Source of the DNA: Dipteris shenzhenensis
Taxonomy: Eukaryota; Polypodiophyta; Polypodiopsida; Gleicheniales
Assembly: GCA_047967505.1 (NCBI GenBank)
Contig: CM106538.1
Strand: one strand, 5' to 3'
Length of the DNA: 64,000 nt
Shown here: positions 31,800 to 43,218 of the stretch, piece after piece
How the letters are laid out: the number at the start of each line of letters is the position of its first letter
Numbering within the stretch: position 1 is the first letter of the stretch
The notes under the pieces: generated by a model
What the model saw: the letters and a program-made list of their open reading frames with translations, nothing else
Told to the model about the DNA's origin: nothing
Databases searched by the model: none
Position numbers and translations under genes: made by a program

Positions 31800-33180
31800 A
31801 AGTTTGAAGCTCATATATTCATGTCCACGTTTGAGACTTGTCTTCATCCTGAGCCAAGTATAGTGCACCAAACAAGTCTATCTCCAACTCTATACTGAGT
31901 TGATCTCCTATATCATCATCGTACTCTGGCATCGTACGTCCACCATAGACTTGATCATCTTCTTTAATAAAGTCAGGTGATTCTTGATGATCATCATCTT
32001 CTTCCTCAATATTGTGATCTTCATCTTCCTCTCGTATGATGTCATTATGCACATCTTTCTCTTAGCTCATATTGTGATCTTCATCTTCTTCTCTAAATCC
32101 ATCTGGATCAATTGGATTCGACATTGGTAGTGGCATCTCCATATCCACATCTCTATCTTCAAAAGTTTGCTTACTTCGTGGTACAACTTGGATCATGTAC
32201 CACCATCTTGGATCAGAACGATCCAGATGAAAAGCCACCTATATTGAAGATGGGTGCCAAATGCCATCAATTATATGAAACTATGCTTAAGTACATGTAC
32301 TAATTGATATTTAAAAATAAAAGATTCAATTAATTAAATCATTAGTATGCACCCGCTCAATGCTCGGGAAGAACAAAGACCATCGTAAATAGTTCTAAAC
32401 CATTTTACATCAAGAATGAAAATACTAAATCATCTAAAATCAATTTCATAGATTTTGTGTATGGTCCCACAATAATCCAACTGCGAGGAGAGAAGATTGG
32501 TATCCGAAGCACTTGCTCGGCTATCTTGTGTGAAGTTAGCCATGACTCCACAATCATACGTGACTCTCTTTCAATCGATGTGTTCCACACAAAAATGTCA
32601 TTGGTATGTCTAGGACCTCTTGAAATATCAAAGACCCACACTCCTGTCGATAAGATCTATAACTCCTCTATCAAAGGTACCATGTACATGACCTCAGACT
32701 CGGACATCACATGCATTGCCCCTAAAAATAGAATCCATCATGTCCACCATACCCTCGTCATCATCTGGCACATCCGAGAGACTATACTCCTCAAAGTGTG
32801 AAGGTATACGCACACCACCCTCCTCATCCTGTCTCAAGGTTTCATGTATATATAAGATCTTGTCTGAAGATTTCGTGTCGTGTACGCATGCAATATTAAT
32901 CACGAACTCAAATAGCATTGACTTTCTGATGATCCATCACCACGTGCACCACCAATGGTGGGTACTGGTTTGGGCTCCTCCCCATACATCCTCAAGTGGT
33001 GCATGACAATATGGCATTGATGTCATACTTCTCACTTGTACTGAGTGCAATGACAATACAACCTCTCTATAAGAAACTCTGCGCTCCCGAGCATTGGCGC
33101 ATCATCTGATAAGCTTCCACTCGTCCCTTCCATCTGTGCACCTCCAAAATCACAACACAAAATGCAAGGAAATCCATTAA
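31800..33180 (-). pseudogene. TNP2-like (transposase_21) C-terminal remnant of element G
   Basis: The minus strand shows broken pieces resembling the C-terminal part of CACTA TNP2. These are LYCHCTQY, then YCGTIHKIYEIDF followed by FILDVKWF (like the Y-Y-G-x-I-x-E-I ... F-K-C-x-W pattern of DUF4216), then DRSDPRWWYMIQVVPR (like V-F-Y-L-x-D ... W-x-V-V-x-K). An acidic tail full of Glu/Asp follows and ends near 31819. The catalytic N-terminal part is gone. Frames shift several times. The assignment rests on motif order and on lying within CACTA ends. Confidence 0.55.
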
Positions 33181-33240
33181 GATCCAAAAAATAGCCACCC
33201 ATGAACTCCTTCCCTCTCTTCTTAGATCAAGTGCCCTAAA

Positions 33241-33289
33241 TCATCGCTATATAGCAACACTTTGCCCTATTCGTCGCTATATAGTGACG
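33241..33289. repeat. Internal pair of CGCTATATAGC palindromes
   Basis: Two imperfect copies of the element-end motif (TCGCTATATAGCAAC and GTCGCTATATAGTGAC) lie near the middle of element G, upstream of the TNP2-like remnant. They could be a promoter-linked TNPA binding site or the old end of a nested copy. Confidence 0.6.
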
Positions 33290-33639
33290 CTTTTAGGGTA
33301 TAAGTTGATTTTCAAAGGTTAAGGACAAAAAGCGAGATTTGGTGAAACAAAGAAGACTCATCTCTTCTCTTTTTTGTATTTCTCTTCCTCCTCTTTCTCC
33401 TTGTTTGTAGGATTCTCCAAACTCATCCAATCCCTTTAAAAAGTTGCTTCTCCAAACTCCTCCTTCCTCTAACTAGTTATCTGAAAAAATGGTATGTTTT
33501 CTCTTTTTTGTAGGGCCAGGCCACGAAACACGGTTTGAGACTTTTTTAGGTAAGAAAGTGCTTCCTCTTTTTCCCTTTTGTTATTTCCGTTATTTGCATT
33601 GACCTACAGCTAATGCCTTAAGCGCTAGCTACAGTGATG

Positions 33640-34900
33640 GGCGTAGGAACCCTCTCTTATTCTCTTATGCATATGTTTTTCCTTCTCTTATGCTTATGCT
33701 CTTTTCCCCTCTTCTTTTTCCCTTCTTTCAATCTCTTCTCTTATTTTCCACTCTCTTTTTTCCTCTCTTTTTCTCCTCTTTTCATAAGCTCATAAGCATA
33801 ATCTTATGCTTTCTCTCTTTTTCTCTTATGCTTATATGCTCATGCATAAGCATAAGCATATGCTTTCTTCCTTTTTCTCTTATGCTTATGCTCTTTTTCC
33901 CTCTTCCTTCTCTTATGCTTATGCTCTTTTCCTCTCTTCTTTTCCCCCTCTTCCTTCTCTTCTTTTCCAATCTCTTTTCCCCTCTTTCTTCTCTTATGCC
34001 TATGCTCTTTTCCCCTCTTCTTTTTTCCCCTCTTTCAGTATCTTTTTCCCTCTTTCAATCTCCTTTTCCCTCTTTCGATCTCTTTTTCCCTCGTCCTTCT
34101 CTTATGCTTATGCTCTTTTCCTCTCTTCTTTTTCCCCTCTTTTGATCTCTTTTCCCCTCTTCCTTCTCTTATGCTTATGCTCTTTTCCTCTCTTCTTTTT
34201 CCCCTCTTTCAATCTCTTTTCCCCTCTTCCTTCTGTTATGCTTATGCTCTTTTCCTCTCTTCTTTTTCCCCTTTTTCGATCTCTTTTCCCCTTTTCCTTC
34301 TCTTCTTTTTCACTCTTCTTTTTCCCCTCTTTCAATCTCTTTTCCCCTCTTTCTTCTCTTCTTTTCCTCTCTTCTTTTTTCCCTCTTTCAATCTCTTTTT
34401 GCCCTCTTTTAATCTCTTTTCCCCTCTTTCAAACATATGCTTTCTCTCTTTTTCTCTTATGCATATGTTTTTTCTTCTCTTATGCTTATGCATGAGCATA
34501 TGTCTCCTTCTTCTTCTCCTTCTCCTTGTCCTTTCCTTCTCTTCTTTTTCCCTCTCTTTTTCTCTTCTTTTCATAAGCTTATGCCTATGCCTATGCCTAT
34601 GCTTATGCTTATGCTTATGCATGAGCATATGCTCATATGTTTATGCATAAGCATAAGCATATCCTTTCTCTCTTTTTCTCTTATGCATATGCTTTCTCTC
34701 TTTTTTCTCTTATGCATATTTGGTTCTTTTCCCCTCTTTCAATCTCTTTTCCCCTTTTCTTTCTCTTCTTTTTCCCTCTCCTTCTCTTATGCTTCTCCTT
34801 CTCTTTTGCTTCTCTTATGCTTCTCCTTCTCTTATGCATATGCTTTCCCTCATATGCTTTTCACTTCTTACCCGCTCTCGTTTTTTGTTTTTTGTTTTTG
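33640..34900. repeat. 1.2-kb polypyrimidine tandem repeat (CTCTTATGCTTATGCTCTTTT type)
   Basis: The plus strand is almost only C and T, interrupted by TTATGC(T/A)TATGC steps. Units of roughly 50-60 bp (CTTCTCTTATGCTTATG followed by C/T-rich TTTTCCCCTCTTC) recur many times. Leu/Phe/Ser-rich open frames on plus and Lys/Glu/Arg-rich ones on minus are by-products. It lies between the divergent TNP2-like and TNPA-like remnants. Confidence 0.9.
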
Positions 34901-34935
34901 TGTTTGTCTCTATGTTTGTCCAATCCTCCAAATTA

Positions 34936-36520
34936 GACATGGGATCACATCATATGTCTAACGAGTATGGAAACCATCGTAGGAGGAGACATCATGATCT
35001 CTATTCTCTAGAGGACTTTGATTCCACTTGAAAGCAACACCTCAGGTGCCTAGCCCTGGCCCGACTCCTCTTGAACGTAACATTGTGACTACTCCTCGAG
35101 GAACTCCTTTACTAGCAGCCCATGGCTTTGTTGGGAGTCCCGACGAATTTGTCGCACAGATGACTGATGCAGAAGCATCGATATTCTTCTCTGCTATCCG
35201 AAAGAACCTCAACAAGTCCCTCTCCTACACCGACGGCTGGAGCTACTGTCTAGCCATCCCCTCTAGCCCCTTAGACTGAGGGGTCATCACCTAGGCATGC
35301 CCATCGTAAGGGAAGGAAGAGTAGGAGGGGTCGCTTATCTTGTGCTAACTCGGGAGATGTAGACGAGTCAGCACACTCACATCCCTACACATCTCCCCTT
35401 GGTCCTGAGATCCAGTACCAGTTAGGTCCCTTACCCTCTCCTACTCCCACGGCTACTCCTCGCTCCATAAGGGCTCGCACAAACACCACTCGCTCTGACT
35501 CTACCACTACCATGAGTCCTCCTTACCTGGTCGAGGACCTATCCTATGAAATCATGGCTGCTTGAGAGATAATAGAAGATAAAAAGGGCTCAGCAATGAT
35601 GGCCACCATGAGGCAGTTGATGAGCCACCACTTCAAGAGCGGCATAGCTATTGACTGGCGGTACCAAGATGAGGGAAAGAAGTAGGTAGTCATCGATGAA
35701 TTGAAAAGACAATATCCTAGCCCTCCAAATTGGGAGTTCAATTAAGATTACATGAAAGAGCACATGGGGTTCCTCTTGAAGCATCGTAGGTCAACCTTGC
35801 ATACTTCCATCGCAAAGGGGAAGGCTAAACCCAGTTGGGCAAAAAAAGTTGATTGGAAGTTTTTCAAGAAGCCGTACAGGGACCATCTTGAAATGTTTGA
35901 GGGTCAGAGGAGGGCTACGAGGAGATGGTTGGACTCTGTAGGTACTTTGCACTTTGGTACAGGCAGACGGTTGGCGTTCGAGGCAACCGTGGTAAGTCTA
36001 CTTCTTCTCAATTAATGTATTGTTCTATTTTGTTTTATTACATATTGCATGCACTTTATCTAACTCTCGTAAATTGGACCAACAGCAAGTTGCAATGGGT
36101 CACCTTCCTATAGACACAAAGATGAGACATGTGTTCACATAGGAACAAAGCCGTGGTTTATTGAGCAGGAGGCACTGGGAGCAACAGTCAATTGGGCTGA
36201 GGTGGCTGCTCGCACGGTATGTCTACTCCTACTTGTAATCTCACTTTTTAAACTATTTTATTTTTTAAGTTCCAATCTAATTTCCAATTAATATGGTTTC
36301 ACTCTTAGAATCAAAGCTCGAACGTCCCATCAGTGGAGGTGAGTGGGGATGAGGAGGGATTAGGTTTATACGGCTTCGACGAGGGCCAGGGATCAGGTGC
36401 AACTCACAAGGGCTAGGGATCAGGCATAGCTCATGAGGGCCAGGGATTAGGCGTAGCTCACAAGGGCCAAGGATCAAGCCCGAGTGACGAGGACTAGGAT
36501 GACGATTCGGATGAGCAGCG
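34936..36520 (+). pseudogene. TNPA-like / transposase_24-type gene remnant of element G
   Basis: The plus-strand gene opens MGSHHMSNEYGNHRRRRHHD. Frames at 35028-35279 and 35281-35560 are Pro/Ser/Thr-rich. The best part (35560-35990) reads TMRQLMSHHFKSGIAIDWRY, WAKKVDWKFFKKPYRDH, RRATRRWLDSVGTLHFGTG and ends at a GTAAGT-like donor near 35993. A second exon starts after CCAACAG (36084) with QVAMGHLPIDTKMRH. A third follows TCTTAG (36309) with an acidic segment and a 10-residue repeat (EGQGSGAT-like). Element-encoded DNA-binding protein is my reading. Stops and shifts abound. Confidence 0.5.
36384..36480 (+). repeat. 30-bp minisatellite in the last exon of the TNPA-like gene
   Basis: About three and a half copies of a unit like GGGCCAGGGATCAGGCGTAG plus CTCACAAG occur in a row. 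They encode a degenerate E-G-Q-G-S-G-x-A-H-K repeat. Confidence 0.8.
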
Positions 36521-36753
36521 ATGGTAGTAGTAGTAGTAGTTTGTATATACTTCGCCATGTATATGTTTTTGTATATCGGCTCGTTTGAGTGATTTTGTAT
36601 CACCCTTTTCGAGAGGGTAATTTTGTAACAAACAATGTTGTATATCTTCGACATGTATATGCTTTTGTCGCTTGGTTCATTTGAGAAATTTTGTATCACC
36701 CTTTCCACAAGGGAAATTTTGTAACAAAAAGCATTCTTTTGTAATTAATAAAT

Positions 36754-36818
36754 AAAAAACATTAGTGGGGCAAAACAGGGCTTGCTGTGGCCTTGTTTAG
36801 CCCCACTAATGTTTTTTT
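36754..36818. repeat. Strong hairpin near the right end of element G
   Basis: The arms AAAAAACATTAGTGGGGC... (36754-36781) and ...GCCCCACTAATGTTTTTTT (36789-36818) form a stem of about 28 bp with few mismatches and a loop of about 7. The right arm is shared with the CACTA fragment at position 1, whose visible part begins inside it. Confidence 0.85.
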
Positions 36819-36829
36819 AAGCTTCTGTT

Positions 36830-36925
36830 AATCGTCGCTATATAGTGACATTTACCAGTGTCGCTATATAGCGATGCTTATATAGCGATCGTTCTTTTTC
36901 GACGCTTATAGCGACATAAATACTG
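36830..36925. repeat. Right subterminal palindromes of CACTA element G
   Basis: There are three copies of the CGCTATATAGCG motif and two half copies (TATAGCGA, TTATAGCGAC) within 100 bp, mirroring 31-115. Confidence 0.8.
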
Positions 36926-37007
36926 ACCTTTGAGCACGTCAAAAAGAAACTTTTTAGTGTAGAACTGGTTGGTATTTTCGTCAAAAAAGGGCCTATGCCT
37001 TGTAGTG

Positions 37008-37170
37008 TGTGTGTGTGTGTGTGCATGTACCCATGCATGTGTGTGCACACACACACATACACACACACACATGCACGCACACATGCACACAGCCACGCAT
37101 GCATTTATAGTACAGCCACACACACACACACAAAGAGAGAGAGAGAGAGAGAGAGAGAGATTCTCTAGAA
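37008..37170. repeat. TG, CA and AG microsatellite cluster
   Basis: (TG)n directly abuts the CACTA terminus, then come (CA)n and a 15-unit (GA) run at 37133-37160. The TG and CA blocks can pair as an inverted repeat. Confidence 0.95.
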
Positions 37171-38745
37171 AGAAGGAAAACTTCTAGGGCCACTACTAGT
37201 GAGGTAAGGGGAATTGTACAGGCCCAAATATTACATTTATAAAGTGTAAACTTTTTGTTGCTTGAACTTTTTCCAAGGGGACTAAAATGTAAAAAATCTA
37301 TATAGAACATGCATTGAATGTACAACTATAAGAACCCTATCACATAGGTATTTTATTTCTAAAATCCTTTTTATAAGTACAATTATGTGAAATCCATTCT
37401 AAAATCCTTTTATAAGTATAATTATGTAAAGTCTACCAAAATTTTAATTTAAAAACCTAGTCTAATGGATGTGCTACCTTGCATTTGCTTAGTGGACCAG
37501 TTAGGTGAACTTTGTGGTGCTCATGAGATGTGTATCGATGTTAATATGTTCTTGCTTTAAAGGTTTAAATGGTCATCTAAGGAGTTTTATTTTGATTTTC
37601 AACTTTTGGTTTGTGTTTGAAAACTAATTACAATAGGCAGTGTAAGAGGAACTTTTGGTTTTCTGAGCCCTTCTTAAGCCACATGTCACAATTATAAGCC
37701 CTTAAAACTTGTAATTGATCCAAATGCTTAGAGAGCTTCCTCCAAAATTTACCCTAAAAGCATTTCACGAAAAGCGTGCTAATGTTTTCCATTCTTTTCA
37801 AATTATTTCTTAAGATCTACATAAGTACAACTGGATGATGCTATTCATCAAGACCCATATTTAGGTAATAAGTCTTCACGAGCTCTTATTTCTTATTTAG
37901 GCCGAGATAGATCAGCTAAGCAAGCTAATGCTTTTCAAATATCTAATTGGATGCTGCTATTAGGCCAAGATAGATCAGCTAAGAATGCTAATGCTTTTCA
38001 AATTCTTTCTTAAGATATGATTGGATGCTGCTATTCATCAAGACTCATATTGAGGTAAGTCTTCACCAGCTTTTCTTTCTTATTTAGGTTGAGGTAGATC
38101 AATTGCATGGTAGCCCTGTGTATCCAAGATCTTCCTTATTTTTCCGATTAGCCATTCCTTTGCATGTGTTGAATGATCTCTTCAAATGACTTTGCGAGGC
38201 CATAGGGTTTTCATTTCCCTCCCATGCCATTTGCATTGTCAAACAATCTCTAATTCAATTACATCTAGAGCTTTTTTTCCTCCATTGGACCTCCCGTGAA
38301 CCTCCCTCCTCTCGTATGGGATTAGTCCCTGTAAGGAATATAAGAGATGATACTTGTTTCTCATGTGAAATGGATACTAATTTGAGACATCATGAGCATT
38401 TGTATTACTATTGATTATAGTGATCATGGTACTTCCAAAACGAGCAAGTCCTACCTTGTCCTCTAGTACAAAAAAACTAGGTCATAGTAGGCAAGCTTTC
38501 CATCATCGAGCATGTACCTATTAGCTCAAAATTGAACTTGAATCCTAGCATTTTATCAAAATTTTGAAATGAACAAATGAATGAATAAAAATTTGGACAT
38601 GAGACACGACATAGGGTCCATATGCATTAGGACTCGATCCTCCCTCCAATTGTCAGGGGTGGTGATTTATTATTGACTTGCACATATTGTTTGTGCGTTT
38701 TTGCAGTTGAAGCTTAATAAATACATGAATAAGGTGAAGCTCACA
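37171..38745. other. Unclassified, with local direct duplications
   Basis: No gene is recognised. A ~46-bp unit (CTAAAATCCTTTTATAAGTA core) is repeated at about 37355-37445. Blocks around AGATAGATCAGCTAAG and CTGCTATTCATCAAGAC recur at about 37790-37925 and 37970-38100. Confidence 0.6.
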
Positions 38746-38940
38746 CTCGGGGAGTTCACCTCACAAAATTTTAGTGTACCACGTGCATTCAAAAGGAGGG
38801 GTAATTTAATTGAACTTTTTGAAAAAACTTAACAGGGTTACAATAATAGGAGGGGTTTTTAAATTCAACTTTAGAAAAAAATCACTAAGTTCATAAGTAA
38901 AAAGGGGTGTTTTTATTGGGGGCAAAATTTTAGTTTTTGA
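38746..38940 (-). mobile_element. MITE, family 2, truncated copy
   Basis: The start CTCGGGGAGTTCACCTCA and the next ~150 bp are the reverse complement of the right two thirds of the MITE at 16577-16844. Similarity fades after GGCAAAATTTTAGTTTT, so the other terminus is missing and no target duplication can be checked. Confidence 0.72.
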
Positions 38941-41690
38941 TCTTGCATTCATTTTGGATATCCTTGCTCCCTTACATCGAGAACATGCATTAAAAGAGGA
39001 AATTTCTAAGAATTCAAATTGAAAATAAGCAATTTTGAATGGACAAGCAATAGAAAATATTTGTATGATAATATATAATATATAATTATCTAACCACATA
39101 GTGTGGGTGGGAAGGCTACGCGTGCTTCTTTTCCCAAAGAGTTAAAATCTGAGGGAATGGTCCATTCCCCATGTACTGAGAGTATAAGTGCCGAGAATAT
39201 AAACATCGAGGATATTAGTGCTGAGAATAAGTCTCGCGAATGGATAAGATATTGGCATATTATCTCAATGCCAATATACGTAATCGTAGTCGAACACTGG
39301 TGAAATCACCATGAGCGGCGTGCAAGGAGAAATTCAAAAGGTTGTCATCTTTTGGAGATTTCTTTGATCTTGGAGGTAGAGTAAAGGCCACATTGTTACA
39401 GATCATCAAGCTTAGGGAGCATAAACTCTAGATGATAGTAGACATTGTGAGCCATGGGAAAAGCCATTTTGACTTGAACAATGTCAAAAGCATTGCGATT
39501 AGACACTTTCAGCCATGGCAAAAGCATTGCGATTAGAACAATATCAAGAATGTTGATGTGGAAGCCTAGTAAGTCTTCAATAAATGAGATCTTATAATTA
39601 TACTTTGCCTGGCTAATGAATGGACCACTTCAATTTGCTAGAGTGAAGCATAGAACAATAGATGCAAATAAGGGAACGTATGGCACCACTGAAGGGGTAG
39701 AAGCCATCGATGATTCTCGACTGTGAGGTTTCATGAAATGTATGAGGCTTTAGTTCCTTTAAATTTGTTCCTACCTTCATACTAGCTACTTGCTTCATGG
39801 TTACATATCACTAGGTGTAGAGCTCTTCAACCGAGTGTGGGAAGCATCTACTTACATTCCCAATCCTCTTCTCTTCCTCTACCACTCGTTTGCCACCTCA
39901 GAATATAACCCCTTGTTGCATGCTATTAACCCCATGTCCCTCATTTAATTTTAGCCTCCGTCACATCCAAGGCCAACTCTCCCACAACCTCTTGGTTGAT
40001 TATCCCAGTACAACGATTGGAACTCACTCACATTTTTTGGCTGAATTTGCATTAATCTTCAAGCAGGGTTGTGAGATTTGCATCCTAAAGCCAGTTAGGA
40101 ATCTTCAGACCCACTGCCCCCACTTCTATAGTGATGTTGAAAACCCAATTCAAGGTGATTCTATTTTGTGCTTCAACTATTCAGACCTGCCTTATATACA
40201 CCATACCCAATCTCCTACGATGATCAAAGGTGTGCTCTCCCTGCCTCCTATTTGGGACCTCCATCACAGGCAATATAGTGACAAACATGGCAAGGAAATT
40301 GTGGGCATCCACTTGTGCGATTTTAACATAGAGGAAGATGTTCAAGTGCTTGATGTGGAAGGAAACACTGAATAGCAGAAGATTCCCAAGGATGCTAGCG
40401 GTGCTATTGAAGTTCAAAGTTCAAAACCTCTACCAAAAAGTCATTAGCAACAATTAGCCAATTGGATCGATTTTTATCTCTCTCCCTCCAAATTTGTCAA
40501 AGCAAAAAATCAGATGATTCCCATTATTAGATCTTTAGGAAGATCAACATCAAAAGATTATGACACGTGGTTACATGGGAGTTCAAAAAAGAAAAACTTC
40601 GCTCTAGGCTGAGTATGTAAAAGTGAAAGTGAAAATCGGAAGGGCAACACACTTTCTCCTTCTTTGTGCAACACATCAATCGCCAATAATGATGTTGTTC
40701 TCTATTTCATTGTACATGCAACGTTCTACATTGTCACATTACCAACCTGATTTTTCTTGAAGAAGGCACCCTCCCATTCCATCATATGGTCTCTAAAATT
40801 TGACAAGCTTGAACATAGTTTTTCATACTTCTTCTCTACCTACGAAGAAGAGAAGTTTCCTATGCATTCCACTACATAATAGGAAGAGCACTGAATTCAA
40901 GTGCTTGTATATGCTCTACCCCTCTATCCCAAGCTCCATAAATGTGCAAATTTTTAGCAAAGAAATTATGTTCCTTGTGACCAAAGCTTTAAAAAATTCC
41001 AACATTGTATGTTGCATAGTGTCAAGATACCCACAATCAACTCTGAAAGAGATAACTTGTCTTGTTTCCACGTTGTTTGAGAATTACTATACCATTTGCC
41101 ACTAAATCTCAGTTGTATGTAAATCTTTGAGAAAACATCCCACGGACTACCACTAGTCTCTTCTTGTTGTGTAGTTTCAATCTGGCTACATTTTGAAAGC
41201 CAATGATGGGTGACAAGACTGCAATCCAAGAAAGGGAGAAGGGACCTATGTCTCTCTATCTCTGTCTCACTAACTTGCTATTTCAGTGCAAACCAAGACA
41301 CTACGATCTTGTCGAGCCGCTGGCTATTTGGAAAAACATAGTTAGGCCACCACGTAACTTTGGAGGAGCCATCCCCAATAAGATAGAGAGTAGTGGCTTG
41401 ATTAATGAACCCAAGGCCAATTTCGTAGAAGCAATTAAGAGCCGAGCCAAAAAAACTAGATCATATTGCACACTAGATAATGCCAAGGACTATATGGTAG
41501 TCACTATGTTGCATATGCCTCGAGCTCTTCAATCGGGAGACAATGTTTCCTGGAAAAGATTATGTCCTTCAATTGTGATCGATTCCTAAGGTAGGACTAT
41601 AGAGTCCATTTAAGAGGCTTGCCAATGATTTAAAAGCTACAGATTTCTAATATAAATTCACCAAGGAGTCACTGTGGATAGGTTGCTACT
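38941..41690. other. Unclassified low-copy sequence
   Basis: I recognise no gene here. The two longest open frames (39890-40375 and 41203-41589, both plus) have no motif I know, no clear coding bias and no partner exons. A short repeat AGCCATGG.AAAAGC.ATT occurs at about 39455-39530. Confidence 0.45.
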
Positions 41691-42560
41691 ACAGTCCAAG
41701 ATCACTGCGCGAGTGCTTCACTAGATAGGACCACTTCAACCAAATGCCTAGGTAGGAGTGGAGGCATCTGCACCATCTGCACAGCTGGAGAAAAAGATCT
41801 CCTAGGTTCGGAGGCGAGGCTCGAGGAGAGGAGTAGCACGGATGGCTCAGGGATACAACGAGAGGTTTGGCGAATAGATGGAAATGTTGCCACATGGTGA
41901 GAGTCTGAGAGTCAGAAGGGGGCATTAGCCCAGTGCAGAGCAGAGACTAAGCGCATGGGACGGCTGATGTGGCGCGATCACAATGGCAACTAGCTCAAAG
42001 CTAGCCAGTCACGTTGGCACGAGACCCTGCAACAAGGTGGGAAGAAGAGTGGGGAGCCTCATATTAAATGCAAAGAATTTAATAGAGTGGGGTGACTCTG
42101 CCTAACCACATGACGAGGATGCACATTATGCACATGCCACATGGTAACAACATGAGAATCAAGTCCGGCACAGAGACTTGAAACTGCCTTCTCCACACAA
42201 ACATGCCATGTGTCTCGAGTTGATGGTGCAGGCCTACCATGTGGCACTGCGTTCACACAATCACTGCTAGTCACTAAATGCAGAGGAGCAGTTCCAGTGA
42301 CCAGAGATCAGTTCCAGTGGCAGCTAACAGTGCAGGAGCAGAGGGCACTGGTGCGAATACCCATGTGGCATAGAGCCAAGGAGCAACCGAAATGACATAT
42401 GGTGGGGAGAGATGATGCATAAGTGAGAATTCACCACGTGGTGCAAATGTTGCAAGATTACCATGTGGCAACACGGCACTCGATGAGAGAGCATGCGATG
42501 CGAGGAGGGGGAATAAATTTTGGACAATCACACTGGAGTGGAAGGTAGGGGTGCGCAGGG
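41691..42560. repeat. GC-richer stretch with a recurring CCATGTGGCA motif
   Basis: The decamer CCATGTGGCA or its complement recurs at about 41889, 42136, 42237, 42361 and 42461, with relatives CCACGTGG (42434) and GCCATGTG (42205). Spacing is irregular, roughly 100 bp. No coding gene is convincing here. Confidence 0.6.
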
Positions 42561-43042
42561 CTGCATAGGGGAGAGGTTTGCAAATTCCAGTGGAGAACAT
42601 AGAGGGCAAAGGGCACACAGGGCTAGTAAAAGATAGAGGTCGTAGCCAAATAAAGAAGGTATATTATCAATATATCAAAATTTCTTCATCATTTATAGAA
42701 AAATCCAGAGATACTATCTCCACACTTGTAGGTAAACAAAAGTGTAAATTGAAAACCATGATGAGCAAGGAATCCTTTTAAAGAAAATCATCATGCACAT
42801 TTCCCAACAAGTTCCAAATGACTTTAGTAATAGGATCTTCTCCAAACCAAGGCCACGTCCTTTGTGAGATTCTCAATGATACTTTCAATAAGTCCATCAC
42901 ACTCTTTTATGTAGAAATTTTGTGCTTGTATGTAGAAGTCCAACGAGTTAATTAAATATAACATCTATAGAAACCTTGTTGAAATCCATATCCATACATT
43001 GAAACCATATGAACCATAAAACATGACTCCAAGAAACTCCGA

Positions 43043-43218
43043 GATGACTTACCATCATGAGGAGTACATTCCATGAAACAATAGTGTGCGTATTTAAAGC
43101 TAGCATGATCACACATTGTATTAAAATAGGGATGACTTACCATCATGAGGAGTACATTCCATGAAACAATAATGTGTGTATTTAAAGCTAGCATGATCAC
43201 ACATTGTATTAAAATAGA
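43043..43218. repeat. 88-bp tandem duplication
   Basis: 43043-43130 and 43131-43218 are near-identical direct copies beginning GATGACTTACCATCATGAGG, with only a few differences. Confidence 0.93.

Larger units (their letters stand above)
31535..37007. mobile_element. CACTA (En/Spm-like) transposon G, degraded
   Basis: The left end is CACTACTACACACAGGCC (31535) and the right end is the complement of CACTACAAGGCATAGGCC (37007). Both continue into a TTTTTNGACG-like stretch. Subterminal palindromes with core CGCTATATAGCG lie at both ends (31629-31646, 31665-31682, 36832-36848, 36859-36891), with further copies at 33241-33289. Inside are a minus-strand TNP2-like remnant, a central polypyrimidine tract and a plus-strand TNPA-like gene. 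The 3-bp flanks (TTG left, TGT right) do not match, perhaps because the right flank is a TG microsatellite. A second copy of the right end lies at 1-234. Confidence 0.82.

Noticed and set aside
33690-34961. Long Leu/Phe/Ser-rich and Lys/Glu/Arg-rich frames
   Set aside because: They come from the polypyrimidine tandem repeat. All three plus frames are open because C/T-only DNA lacks stop codons.
39890-40375. 161-codon plus-strand frame as a host gene
   Set aside because: No recognisable domain, start context or partner exon. Chance frames of this length are expected in 6 kb of spacer.
41203-41589. 128-codon plus-strand frame as a host gene
   Set aside because: No motif, no splice support, and surrounded by non-coding features.
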